Assembly: GCA_020726505.1 (NCBI GenBank)
Contig: JAHLEZ010000012.1
Coordinates: 1,922,001 to 1,986,000 of the forward strand
Reading direction: 5' to 3'
DNA from: Leptodontidium sp. MPI-SDFR-AT-0119
Taxonomy: Eukaryota; Ascomycota; Leotiomycetes; Helotiales; Leptodontidiaceae
DNA length: 64,000 nt
The notes below the pieces were generated by a model. That model searched no databases. It worked only from the letters and a program-made list of their open reading frames with translations, and had not been told where the DNA came from. Made by a program: the position numbers and the translations under genes. Each line of letters begins with the position of its first letter. Position 1 is the first letter of the stretch. Below, in pieces: positions 35,197 to 47,090 of the stretch.

Positions 35197-36348
35197 ATGC
35201 CAAACCCACCCCATCAAGCCAAAAACCCCGAGGTTACTGAGTTGGACGCCTCAGCTCCAATCGAGGACATCGTGAACATTATCAAGCGCGATGGCGGTAT
35301 TATCATTAAGGACTTCGTCAGGCCCGAGGATATCGATCAAATATATGAAGAGGCCAAGGAGTATTGGGGCAAGCTTGGTTCCTACGTGGGCAAGTTATTC
35401 GACGCAGCTGATCCCCCTCTAAGGTCAGTCTCGTCTGTTTTGATGGAACATGCCCGTTGACATCTTACTAGTGGTTTGGCGGGCAAGTCAACTACATTCG
35501 CCCACAAGGCAATCAACCACCCAACTTTCAGAGAGACGGCGAAGGCTCTTTTAAGAGAGGAACAGTAGGTAACCCTGAGAGAGTGCAACTTTCATCTTCG
35601 GCTCTTGCGAAGCTGTGACGCTGACTTTGGCTATTAGTACCGTCTACCGTGATGGCAAGAGATACATGACCGTTTCTAATCCGGTTCTGGCTGTCTCTGA
35701 GGCGTTTAATCGTGGATCTCCATCAACAGCTCAACAACTCCACCGCGACGACATGGCGCAACATTTTGATCATCTTGAGGGCAGCGGTGAAAGCTCCCTC
35801 CTTGGCCTCCTAGTGGCTGGAGTGGTGCGTCATCTGAAACCCGTTATCGAAGTTCTTGAAATTTTCTTCGCATGCATGATACTAACGAGTTTGACATTCA
35901 GGACACCAACTTCGAGAATGGGGCTACTCAGGTCATTGTTGGCTCCCACAAATGGCCCGAGGCTGCCATGCGCGGGCCTGCCGATCGCTCGCTTTGCTCG
36001 ACTTGCGAGATGAAGAAAGGCGACGCTGTCTTCATCATTGGCAGCATCTGGCATGGTGCTGGAGAGAACAAGACGAACCCGCCCCAACGACGAATCATCT
36101 ACTCCTGCCACATGACTCGGGGATCGATGCGAGCCGATGAAAACCAGTATCTTGCCATTGAGCCAGAAGTCCTCAAGACGTTTGAGCCCGAAGTCCAGTC
36201 GCTGTTGGGATACTCGGTCAGCCATCCGAATTGCGGACATGTAGATGGGAAGGACCCGATCACAATTCTGGGCAGCAAGGAGGATCCCTTTGGATACGGC
36301 AGTTTCCAGGGTGAGGAGGTTTCCCCACCGATAAAAGCCTCTGCGTAG
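35197..36348 (+). CDS. Fe(II)/2-oxoglutarate dioxygenase, PhyH family
   Basis: Oxidises a small molecule using Fe(II), 2-oxoglutarate and O2; many fungal members act in secondary metabolism (family knowledge). Exons 35197-35423, 35472-35564, 35638-35824 and 35902-36348 join to 317 residues. Iron ligands are present: His142 and Asp144 in LHRDDM, His220 in IWHGAGEN; the 2-oxoglutarate-binding Arg is probably in PPQRRIIYSCH. The last intron (35825-35901) starts GTGCGT and has a tactaac branch. Divergent from a paralogue lacking these residues. The substrate is unknown. Confidence 0.93.
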
Positions 36349-36698
36349 ATGATTATGTAGGCTTATCGATTGATTGTCGTTTCTCCCCCAAATAACTTTG
36401 TTCATGGTTTCAATATCGAAGTTTATAATAGGAATTGGTAGTAGAAATAAGCATTAGCATCTTTCGCTCAATTTAAATTTAACTCATGTTGAGGTAGATT
36501 TAATTAATCGTTGACGGAGCATCTATACAAACCCTAGAGACTCTTGTAAGGGCTTCGGTAAGGGAAAGTTGTCTCACCATACGTGCTACCACCTCGATGT
36601 CGAAGAGGTTTCGAAACAAAGAATCTTCGACCGATGTTTCGGAACGATAATTTGTCTTAGACCATTCTCGGAGTAGCACCAAACTGCTTTTCCATTGA
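36349..36698. other. Convergent spacer
   Basis: 350 bases between the PhyH gene and the regulator stop codon. A 60-codon minus-strand frame (36500-36682) is not supported. Nothing else seen. Confidence 0.5.
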
Positions 36699-38943
36699 TC
36701 ATAAAAGAATATTCAATTCCATCCCCATTTCCTTGATGATATCTCTCCATCTAGCTGCGCCACCCAAATCACTGTCTAGCCGTTCCCATATGTTCTTCAG
36801 AATCAAAACGACAGAAAGCGGGGTCTGAAATGCTAAAGAAGTGTGCATGTCCATCAATCCATGTTCGAAGCATTCCCGAGCTTGATCCGTACGAGCGTGC
36901 ACTGCGACCATGAATAAAGGGAAAAGACAAGCTTGAAGCCATGATAGGCGCCGAAATGGCTCAAGAGATGCCTCGACACAAGCCTGAATGAGCTCATGAC
37001 TGGAGCCCAGAGAGTATATGTCATGGTAGACAAAGCAGAGAATTCCCTGTCTCCATATGCAGTTGAAATGCTGAACGGAGTCGATGTATTCCGGCGCAAC
37101 TGCAGAGATATCTGGTTGCCAGTTTTGAATTTTGCTGATAAGTTCAGAGACTCGCGGCATCAGCTGGAGCAAGGACTCGACGTGCTCTGGCGTTGACTTA
37201 AGCTGGTCGACTTGGAGACAAAGATCAGTTGCATCCTGTAAGAGCAGATGCATGCGATAGTCGGGCAAGTTGTTCCACCAATGAGATTGATAGGCAGCCA
37301 TTTCTATATCCTGAGGCTGAGGACCAAAAGATGATGATTCTTCGAATAATGTAAGCCAGCATGAACACAAAGTAAGAATTTTTCTTCTAGAAGATTCTCA
37401 CCTGGGACGATGCGCTTCATTTCATCAAGGAAGGCAGGTGACTGTGAACCTCTCAAGATAACCCGACCCATAGCGGCCGTCCAATTATATTGCAGCACTA
37501 CGCATCTCATTGCTGGACTTGGTTTCCTGTTCGATCTTGAGAGACTCTGTTCCAGTAATCGCCGGCAACCTACGATCTTCGAGCTCCAGATGTCAAGGCC
37601 AGTTCCGATAACCTGTCTATGTTAGCTTAATGTAAGGAGGAGGTTTGCCAGTGATGGCCAACATCAAACACTATTGATAAGAGGACAGTAGCACCAAGTC
37701 CCAATGCCTCATTTTCTGTCCGCAGAGCATCCCTGAAGGAATCTCTCATCGCCATTCGATAGGGCTTGACGGCGAATTTCGGTAGTTGTCCCAGTTTTGA
37801 CAAATGCAGAGCAGAAGCAAATAATATAACACTCAGCAGAGGTTTGGATTCAACTGCAAGAGAACCGTAGACCATTCTATAAGGGTTTTGATCTGGCTTT
37901 ACGGGGTAGAGGCGAAGCGAGAGTGTATTGATATCTGTTCGATTGAGGTCAGTTTATCTACGTTCATGATTGAAATCATCAACATGGGAGTATATTCTCA
38001 CAATGACTGAACAAATATTGGTCAAAGGGGTCGCTTGGAGGAGCTCGTAGCACAGGATCTTTGAGGGAAAAGTGCATCATCTGATCAACAGCAAGGCTGT
38101 CCTTTTCTGGACACTGTTCATTGCCGCTGCTAGAACGGAGATCCGAGATTGCTTCGTTTGAAAAGGTATCGGTAGGCTCATCCATTCTAACCAAGCCAAA
38201 CATTCCAGAGGTGAAGGACGAGTCATCATTGAACCACAAAGATTTGCCTATTGACTGCGAGGACGAGTCTAGATTTTGAAGCACTGTTGTCACACTGTTT
38301 CCTGGGTAACAGGAGACTTCCGCCCAGTCTTCCTGGTCTCGCGGAATGTCTAAATTCCATCCAACGTTGGGTTCAAGCATAGCTTCAAGCACCAGGAGTT
38401 CGTGTCCGCGGAGAGTGCCGGCTTGAAACCCTTGTGGGTCACAGACATCTATCTCGGTTGATTCCTGCGAGATATCCAGATCGGCATTGCCATGTACAGG
38501 CGAACGCGCCAGGAGACTTTCTCCTTGAAGAGAATGACAATTTGAGGACACGCTAGTGGAATTGCTTGTCCCTTGGGTAGGGGGCAAATCTACAGGACAA
38601 GTCACTGTTGACTCCCCAGCAAGGGTCGGACGGTGATCTCTCTGGGTCTTTTCGAGCCTCGAGCCATGCCGGGTGAGCGTGCCTCTCCGCGCTTTCGACA
38701 CCATTCGGCCATCGACACCGCTTTGAGATACAAAATCCGTGAGCCTGATGCCGTAGCCGCCACATTCAACCCCGCGCATCCGGCAATTCCAGCATGATGG
38801 TTTGCTCTCATCGCATTTCTGGTGCCTTTTGCGGCAGGTAGCACACCCTTGGAGATTGTGAGATTAGATAATTGGGTAATACTCGGCACGGGGGCCGACA
38901 AAAAAAGAGAGGACTCACCGGTTCGCGATCTCGTTGGCTTCAT
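36699..38943 (-). CDS. Zn2Cys6 transcription factor with C-terminal Fungal_trans_2-like region
   Basis: Exons 38943-38919, 38847-38002, 37934-37663, 37612-37402 and 37339-36699 join to 664 residues. The first exon is only 25 nt (MKPTRSRT). The splice leads directly into the zinc cluster CATCRKRHQKC, then CWNC and VEC. The linker is Ser/Thr-rich. The region from DPFDQYLFSHYINTLSLRLYPV to the end has the layout of Fungal_trans_2 (DUF3468) regulators, ending with a helical stretch IIKEMGMELNILL. It shares a 1-kb promoter with the permease and faces the PhyH gene, so it may control either (inference). Confidence 0.92.
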
Positions 38944-39971
38944 GGTTCTTCTGCGAGGTTTGGCTCTATCGGTATACGTTATCCTCGGATGGATCGATCT
39001 CTGAGTCTGAATATCGACGACGGAGAAGATAAAGACCGGAGAACAGGGTGGGTCTAGTCTGGTCTTGTGGGTTACTGTAAGGCGAGAGGGGCAGGCTGCC
39101 CTTATCTACCGCCTCATCTACCCGCCATATCGTACGGAGTAATGATGAACTTTGTTATCGATAGTGGGTTGGCATCCAGGGTGGTCTAGGTAGCCAATCA
39201 CCTGGGCAAGATACGAGTAAGGTACCTGTTCCATTCCCGGTTCCCTAATTAGTCAGCACCACCAGCTAACGTGTCATTTATCTTGACCCTCCTTCTCGCC
39301 TCCACCAAAATTTCTAGCCTCTCCTTATGTAAGCTCTCTTAACTTTACAACAGTTAGGTGGAGTGGAGCCACAGTGTGTTTACGTCCTCAGCTCGTTCAG
39401 CATACCATGCCTAGGTCGTTATTCATGCCTGTCTTAACACAACAGTGACCTATGATCGTGCTAAAAGTAAAAGGATCTTGCGACCAGCTCTGGATGCTTC
39501 TAAGGTTCTGAACCTGGAAAAGAAGTCGAGAGTCATCATGCTCGAGAGAGAACTAGTTATGAAGCGAGAGTGTGCAGGATGGGGCACTGGTCATCTCAGC
39601 TGTGTTGCCATTTTGAGGAGCTCGATAAGCGTCGCCTAGTTTTTCTAGTTACGGCTAGCTCCACCTTGTGTAGTCCCTTATCTCGTGGACGGGACTGTGT
39701 TAGCAATCTCAAGATGATAGCGATGTAGCTATTATTGATGCAAGATGTGTATCAACGCGCGATCCGGGCACTCCTCTTGTAAGCAGGCACACAGAAGTCA
39801 AGTTAAGATTTTACTTAAAACACCACTCTCGAATAAGTAAGTCAGTCTCTGTCCCAAGGCCACCTTCAAAAGATCACAATAGCCATCTTCAAAGCCATCC
39901 TAACGCTGTTGGAGTAGCTATCTCACAGCCCACCTCAAAAATTCACAACCGGCTACAGCATCAAGAATACG
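38944..39971. promoter_or_regulatory. Shared regulator/permease upstream region
   Basis: 1,028 bases between divergent starts. Contains normal-composition DNA with TAGCCAATC (CCAAT box) near 39,190 and a 64-codon frame (39445-39639) without recognisable homology. No other feature seen. Confidence 0.45.
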
Positions 39972-42084
39972 ATGGTTCTTGGACTAGATGTCCAGGTGGA
40001 ACACACCTCACAGAATTTTGGGCTCTGGGGTGCCGTCAGTCTAGGATGGCTCACAATCAACGTTTTTGGAGGAATGTCTTTCATTATTTTTTTTGGGCTT
40101 AATGCGGGAGGAATTCCAGTACTCCTTTACGGCTTGTGAGCAGATTCTCCACACGTCAAGTTTCTTCATCTTCACTAACGAGATCTCATCCAGTATCGGT
40201 TCCAGCTCCGCGGTCATCTGCATCATTCTGACCTTTGCTCAGTGTGCGTCTCGATTCTCTACCGCAGGTGAGACAAGACCTAAACCGACGCGTATCCGAT
40301 GCTGTTTGGCTGACATAAAGGAGGTGGTGCTTACCATTACGCCTGTTTCTTGACACCCGAAAAATACCGACGACAAGTTGCCTACCCACTTGGCTGGTTC
40401 AACTATCTCGGATGGATATTCACCCACGCTGGCTGCTGTGCCATCGTAGCGACTTGTACATTGGGATTGGTCAATTTATGCAACCCAGATTTTGATGTCA
40501 GCGAAAGATGGCAGCTTTTCCTCGTCTACTTGGCAGTCGATGTTATTTGCTGGCTTGTCAATCTTTGGGGACTCAAAGGTATTCCTACGCTGGAACTTAT
40601 TGGATGTTCGTCTTGCCTCTACTCAAGATCTTTATTCGGTAATACTTACTTGTACTTCAGGCTATGCAACTGTATTTGGATTCATTGCATATACCGTCGC
40701 ATTGCTCGTCAAAGCTCCCAAAGCCGACGCACGATCCGTATTTGTCGAGATGAACAATCAGACCGGGTAAGTTGGCGCGTACCTTGCTCATTCTGATGCC
40801 TTCAAGTACTGAAATTACGAAACAGTTACAGTTCTATTGCAATGGCTGTTGTCCTTGGTCTGTTCAGCAGTTTCGCAACACTGATGGGTTTGGATGGACC
40901 AGCTCATTTGGCAGAAGAAATTGATCGACCCAAGAAGTCTTTGCCCCGAGTTTTGTTGATCGTCGTTCTCAGTCAGTTTGTTATCGGAGTAGTCTGGATC
41001 ATTGTCGTCGGCTTCTCTATTACTGATTTGGGCCCTATTATGTCCACTTCAACAGGGTAAGTGCACCTTTCCTTCATTGATCCAAGGACGGGGCCTGCGC
41101 TGCGAGAACCCCAGACACTGACAACTTATGCAGAGTACCTATGCTTGAACTTATCCGCCGAGGGACTGGAAGTGATGCAGCCGCTATAGTCTTCTGCCTG
41201 ATTTTGATCGTCAACAACGGTACCTCGGCCCTTGGAAGCGCTGTGACTATGAGCAGACAAGGCTACGCTTTTGCGCGTGATGGTGGCCTCTTCTGGAACT
41301 CCAAGTACGTATTGAATAGCACTGACCATCTCTCTTCCATTCTGCTGTTGACGCCTCCCAGGCTAGTACAGCTTACACACAAATCTCATATGCCGTTTTG
41401 GTCTATCAATCTACCGTCAGTCCTTGTTGGACTCGTTGGGTTAATGTGAGTACCCGAATCACCTACCTACGATCTTCTTTGACATCTTGTGCGCCCACAG
41501 TTACCTTTTTTCCAATGCTGCCTTCAACGCCATAGTAGGTTCTCAAGCAGTTTGTATGATTATCAGTTTTGGTAAGTGGGACTCACACAGCCGCGTAGCG
41601 ACTGGTTTGAACTGCATAGATGACCCATGAACAAATAGGGTTCCCAGCCTTGATGTTGTTGATCACGGGTGGTAAGACGCTCCCTGAAAGCGACCGGTGG
41701 AATTTTGGTATCTGGGGACCACCAATTTATGCTATCTCAATCTTTTACTCGGTCTTGGTCGTCATCGTTGCATTCGTAAGTCATCCGACGTACGTCAAAT
41801 GCATCCCATACTAATGTAACCTTTCCATCTAGATGCCGCAGGCACATCCGATCACAACTCTCAACATGAACTATACAGTCTTGGTCGTTGGAGCCTTTTC
41901 TATCGCCATGACTCTGGCTTGGATCCTTGAGGGAAATAAGCACTTCCAGCCGCCTGTCAATGATAAAGATATTGTGATCGCCGTTGGTGTGATCGAAGGT
42001 CTTGATACTAGTGCCAAGATTTTAATGGCTGAGGAAGCTGTGGATGACCAGGGACGCCCATCGCCCGAGTCCAAGAGTGTATGA
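39972..42084 (+). CDS. APC-superfamily amino-acid/GABA/choline permease
   Basis: Plasma-membrane H+ symporter for an amino acid or amine. Ten exons: 39972-40135, 40194-40267, 40321-40605, 40661-40766, 40826-41056, 41134-41304, 41362-41445, 41501-41571, 41639-41775 and 41833-42084; total 524 residues. Landmarks are STAGGGAYHYACFLTPEKYR after helix 3, LMGLDGPAHLAEEIDRPKKSLP (the family's D-A/G-x-x-H-x-x-EE loop), NNGTSALGSAVTMSRQGYAFARDG and FSNAAFNAIVGSQAV. These are typical of the fungal GABA/choline permease (UGA4/HNM1) group. Only about 14 hydrophilic residues precede helix 1, shorter than usual, so an upstream start or exon is possible. The substrate is not predictable. Confidence 0.93.
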
Positions 42085-42970
42085 ATCCCGGAGTCAAAAT
42101 CGAGTCAAGCTAGGACTTACGTTCTCTTGAACAAAGTACGACGAATCATGTTGTTTAAGAAGTACGCAGAATAGAACTTTTAGAAGACGTCAAGAGTCAT
42201 CTTTTCGAAAGAACTAATGTGGAAAGTGTATTTAAAAGTGCCAATCAATTCTAACTTACAATATTTCCCTTGTGTTCTGGCTAATATAAAGCAAGAAAGA
42301 ACAGCCACTTGAACCGTGTCATATATCAAGATACCTTAAAGCACAGTAAATGAAATTACGAAGTAGCACAATTCAGTCTCCCACTATGAACCCTCAAACG
42401 TGATAGGTTATCTCTTGCCTAATAAAGAAACATCGGCATTATTTACAAAAAGTCACCAGTCTCCTGATCCAAACAATAATCTTGTTTTTTTTTTCAAGCA
42501 ATCGCACTGATATCTCTCGAGCTAACAATATCTTGAAAAGTTGACATTACCATGCATATTTTGGTGATGTAGGTACTTGACCTGACAAACTCTACTGAAG
42601 AGTTTAAGAAATCATTATCAGCACTACTTAAGTCAACTAAGACAACAATTGAGGATACGTGGCTTTGGAGGACTAATGCCTCTCACACTCCAGGACGTCG
42701 AAAGTATATCAAAGGGGCTTGCTCCTATACTGGAGCTTCGGGCCGAGGGCCACTCGAGACTAACCAGAGAACAGGTTGAACAAGATAAACAATTTTAGGA
42801 TTCTCATGATATAGTATCCTGCTTGCTCTATATCATGCAAGTCTGCCTCATCTCTAATGTTTGGTTTACCCAGACCGGATGACTCGCGATATTCAAATCG
42901 CCTAATCTCCCCCCTCGACTTCATACATGATGGGTATGGTCCTTCTTTCTTCTTATGATTCCGATGCACC
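42085..42970. other. Convergent spacer with coding-like scraps
   Basis: 886 bases between the permease and MFS stop codons. About 42,600-42,800 has two overlapping frames of 45-60 codons with plausible composition (one reads MPLTLQDVESISKGLAPILE) but no start context or family. Possibly a decayed gene. Confidence 0.4.
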
Positions 42971-44785
42971 CTAGACCTTGTTTCCTACGGTAGGTGGCGA
43001 TTCTCTCATCTCAAAAGCATTCTCTTCAAGCTCTTGGGTCGATTTCCATCCTTCACGATCATCCTTTGGCATCCTTAACCATACCAAGTCGAAAATCAAG
43101 GCAATCACTGACAATGCGGCTCCAAACCATAGAGCCGAGCGGTAACTTGTTACCTGGCTACCTGTACGCTTCGCAATCTGTGCCTCGATCGTACCGGCAA
43201 GGCCTAGTCCTAAGCTGTTTCCGTAGAGATTCAGCGTACCAATGAGGCTGCTTGCGACGCCTTGCTCGCGCTTGCCGACACTGTTGCTAGCAATTACTTG
43301 CGCCGCAACATATACGAAGTCGGGACAGAGGCTACCAAGGACCGTGGCTGGGAAGACCTGAGTCCAGTAGCTTTGCTGCGCTGGCATGGTGGCCAACAAA
43401 ATAGTGGCACAGATCGAGGTTAGACATCCAAGCGCAAGGATGTATTGTGCGTCAAGTCGAGGTATGAGCCATGCCGCCGCGAGAACGGCAAATGAAGCTC
43501 CCACCCCATATGGTATCCAGCCAATCGCAATATTCATTACTGTCCAATGGCGGATGAATTGTTGCCAAGCGACCATTTCCCAGAGCGTTATACCCACAGA
43601 CATATAGATGAAGAGGACGACAAATATCAGAGCCCTAAAGCTGGGAGTGTTGAAAATTGAGAATGGCATGATCGGTTCCTTTGCGAACTTGCTCTCCCAG
43701 ACGAAAAACATTGCGATCAGCACGACTGACACAACAAGAATGGCGATGACATACGGAGTCTGCCATCCAATCTCAGGCGCTTGACTACAAGGTCCTATCA
43801 GTGTTCCGGATATTCCGATCAAAGGGGGGTATCTTACTTCCATGCGATGTTGAAGAGGATAAGACCTCCCACACCCAACAGTATTCCAATAAAGTCAATT
43901 CCGCCATCTTTGTCGGCATGAACTTCTCGTGGCAATGTCAATATCAAGCTACCAGTTGCGATGGCTTCCAAACATGCTCTTTGGACAAATATTAGCTTCC
44001 GGTCATCGCTAGATCTATCCCAAAGGAAAGACTAACATAGTGATGAAGTGCCACTTCCATGCTGTATATGTGAGGAACACCCCTGCCAGCATTGCCCCGA
44101 CCCATGCGCCGATTGGGGGTGAGGCTGCAAATGCGGCTAGGGTGAGATTTCGGGCTTTCCCAGGTGGCACCAGAATTGTCAAGGTAGAAACAGCGTTGGG
44201 CATAAGGATACCGCCTCCAATACCAGTCAGCGCACGGGCTATGATAAATGAAGTGTAGGTTTTGCAAAAAGCATTCACAATTGAAAAGACCACAATGATT
44301 GTGCATCCAATCAGCACTAATCTCTGGTGACCATAGATGGCTCCGAGGCGTCCGCTGATCAGCACGAACGCACTCTGCGTCAGCCTGAACAACTCGGTCA
44401 GTAAATCGAAATCATTGCCCAAGTTGATAGATGAGAGACGTACGAATAAGCAGCACCCATCCAATTCGCGTCTCCTGGGCCAGCGCTATGACCCACCTTT
44501 GCACTGAATTCGAAACCTCCTGCCACCGTGGAGAACATGGAAGTGAACTGTGGGTTTGTGTCAATTTCTTGGGCTTGATATCGGAGTACGAGGAAATGTT
44601 ACCTGAAATAAATTGCATAGCAGGATGAGGAAAGTGATCATCCATTGCCTGTTCTTGCTCAATTCAATAGCATCTTGATCCTCCACTGGATGGCGAGAAA
44701 GTCGTTCGGGATCTCCAGAAACGACCCGGCCGAGAGCTTCCAAATCCATGTGCAGAGTGTGCTCTACGATTGGATGGCCACCCAT
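42971..44785 (-). CDS. MFS drug:H+ antiporter, 14-TM (DHA2) type
   Basis: Exons 44785-44603, 44547-44444, 44384-44037, 43978-43838 and 43784-42971 join to 529 residues. A hydrophilic N-terminus of about 50 residues precedes helix 1 (WMITFLILLCNLFQ). ANWMGAAYSLTQSAFVLISG leads into MFS motif A (GRLGAIYGHQR). ALTGIGGGILMPNA is the DHA2 motif C-like segment. WVGAMLAGVF and the later MVAWQQFIRHW and AAWLIPRLDAQYILALG match fungal aminotriazole-resistance-type exporters. Intron 44036-43979 (58 nt) uses an AAAG acceptor with an agctaat branch; a shorter 28-nt alternative is less likely. Probably exports a toxic substrate or product. Confidence 0.92.
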
Positions 44786-45525
44786 TTCCCCTTTGTCACA
44801 ATTTTTCTTGAAGTAACGGATACAGAGGAAAACGAAGAGAAAGTAGAAGAGCAGAAAAGGAACACTCAGTTTCCATTATCACCAGGGACTTCGACAGAGT
44901 CGGGAGGTCTTTTAATGATTCCGGTGTACGGAGAAAAGCCGAGGCTAGGCTTGCGGACCTCTGACCTTCTTGCATTATGAAAGCTTCAGGTTAACTGATT
45001 GGTCATACTTGTCGGCGAGTCTTCTAGAAACTAGGTTCCAAGAGATACAGTGGTCTGGTGAAGTTGGAGGATTCACACAACCGTTACGATGTCTCCTTGG
45101 GGATAAAATAGCCGCGGAAGATAAGCAGCCGAACCAATAAGCAAGTAGATTTTTCCGACGAACCCTTTTTTGCCATTCCGAGCATTTGTCAACTGTTCTC
45201 CGTTGGTCCTGGGTGGAGCCGGATCGCATTTTCTCGTTGGCTCTTTTCTACCTACCTTTTGTATTGTTGTCAGGACATACGAAGTGGCTGAGCCCGGATT
45301 TGGCTGTCAGGCGAGTGGGTCCTTTGTTCTTGGCTTCCTGTATTTTTTAATCTACATATGCATTGGATGATATAGAAAAGCGTATAGGCTAACTTACCGC
45401 CTAGAAAAGTTTAAAAATACCAATTAGCCATATTACCAGGTTAATTTAATCATACGTACTTCCTAAGACATAACATTAGCGACTCTCTTCTCTCTGCTCT
45501 CGACACTGCTGCTACTTACCTCCTA

Positions 45526-45526
<1 letters not shown>

Positions 45527-45574
<48 letters not shown>
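45527..45574. repeat. (ATT)n microsatellite
   Basis: About 16 uninterrupted ATT units, expected to be length-polymorphic. Confidence 0.95.
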
Positions 45575-45575
<1 letters not shown>

Positions 45576-46039
45576 GCAGCGACAGATGATTTTTTTCAGA
45601 CTATAGCACTTACTCTCCGATATTCACCATGATGCCTCCCGCTATCGAAAATGTCGAAGAACTCGTCGCCATTTGAAAGCCTTCAATACTAGACGTCACA
45701 ACACAAAACAAGTGAGTAACAGAATGCGCAGACTTGACCCAAATTCTCGAGCAGCTGGGGTCACGTAATCAAGATAGGAACTGTAGTTTGTCAAATTCAT
45801 CAACAGACACCATCAGCCTTACCTTCGTATAAGACACGTCATCCTTATCGCGGGGTTCGCATGGCCAAGACAGTCCTCCCACCTTCCCTTGTATTGTGGA
45901 GCCATCCCCCTTTTCTGACGTGCAAGGGCGTATCAGGCGGACTTCGTCTTCCTCATTGCTCCGTGCGTCTTCCACGCAGACTGAAGAATAAGTGCCCACC
46001 TGTTATTACCTGAACCTCATTGAGCGGCACAATACCACG

Positions 46040-47055
46040 GTCAATAATAGCTATGCCGAGGTGACCAAGGACTATCTTTCAGGTATCAAAAAGTAAATTC
46101 ATCGGATAAGGGAACGATATCCTGAAACTCAAGCACTATTGGCACAAGGAATTGTCCTAATGCTCAAGCAGGATGATACCAGGAAGAACTGGCGCTCGGT
46201 GAGGGCCAGGTCATCGAGCTGTGTTTTTTACAACTTGAGCATGAGGCATGGAATAATGTACTGGACAGTACAGTAGCCAAGAATTTCCTTGATCTATTAG
46301 CAGCGGATTGTACCTTAGAGGTACAACAGGCCAGTGGTGCACAGCCACAATAGTCCACAAGTGAACCTCGCTAAAAATAATTAACTAAAAAATAAACGAC
46401 ACCCCTTTCGCCTTCTACTGTGCCGAGAGTGAACAAGTCTAATTGGGATTGAAAGAATTGGAATGTTATAGGAGCGGCATTGGGTGGTGGTTGAAAGTTG
46501 GTCAAGGATAAGATACCTATTACAGTAGGTGGCAGGAGACATCCACAAAGTCAATTTCGAATGAGCTTATTTTGTCCTTGTCGCTGAGGGGGAAGCTGCA
46601 GGGATTGGAAGGTAGATGGCAGGAATCTAGGCTCCAGAATCTGGCTTCGATCAGCCGTTTGGTGTCCAAGCTTCCACTTCTGGCATATTCAAATACTCTA
46701 ACCTTATATTTTGAGGCTGGAATTCATTCTCACTCCGACGCTTAATTGCGACATCAAACGCGGGAGAGAGTAGGCGTCGTGGGGCACTAACCAAAAATTG
46801 CTAGTCACTTCGAGTCTGGTAAGGATGCTTCAAAAGCTTAGACGACCTTTCTATAAGTATCAGGAATGGTATAAGCTTAGTAGTGGAGCTGTGGTGAAAC
46901 AACTGTGTTATGCCATGAAAGGAGACTGCCCGCCGATCAGGCACAAGGGCGACGATGCGAACCTAATTTTCCAGTGTGAAAGGTTCAGAGTGTTCAAGAG
47001 AGGCCACAATACGACTTCTCCTTACTATATTGAAGTACGGTCGGACTACCTCTAG
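46040..47055 (+). pseudogene. Decayed or fragmentary coding sequence, family unknown
   Basis: Three short frames on the plus strand look coding but do not connect. About 46,110-46,200 reads RERYPETQALLAQGIVLMLK. About 46,180-46,350 reads EGQVIELCFLQLEHEAWNNV and ends in TAG. 46518-46745 reads ISNELILSLSLRGKLQGLEG and ends in TAA. An ORF at 46798-47055 encodes 85 residues (MLVTSSLVRMLQKLRRPFYK onward). They may be exons of one truncated gene next to the transposon block or independent fragments. No domain recognised. Confidence 0.3.
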
Positions 47056-47090
47056 CGATTGGCTCTCGACACTCCTTGAAAAAATCCTGG

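Larger units (their letters stand above)
44786..47090. other. 2.3-kb gene-poor stretch left of the Helitron block
   Basis: Contains the MFS promoter, an ATT microsatellite (45,527-45,574) and coding-like scraps. Minus-strand frames around 45,769-45,999 and 46,164-46,358 are not supported. See the decayed-gene entry for 46,040-47,055. Confidence 0.45.

Noticed and set aside
43979..44036. 28-nt intron in the MFS gene using an earlier CTAG acceptor
   Set aside because: Too short; the 58-nt alternative has a proper branch site and keeps the frame.
14901..44785. Secondary-metabolite biosynthetic cluster with a missing backbone
   Set aside because: No PKS, NRPS, terpene cyclase, DMATS or RiPP-like precursor is visible. 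The enzyme set fits degradation or tailoring better, though a distant backbone cannot be excluded.
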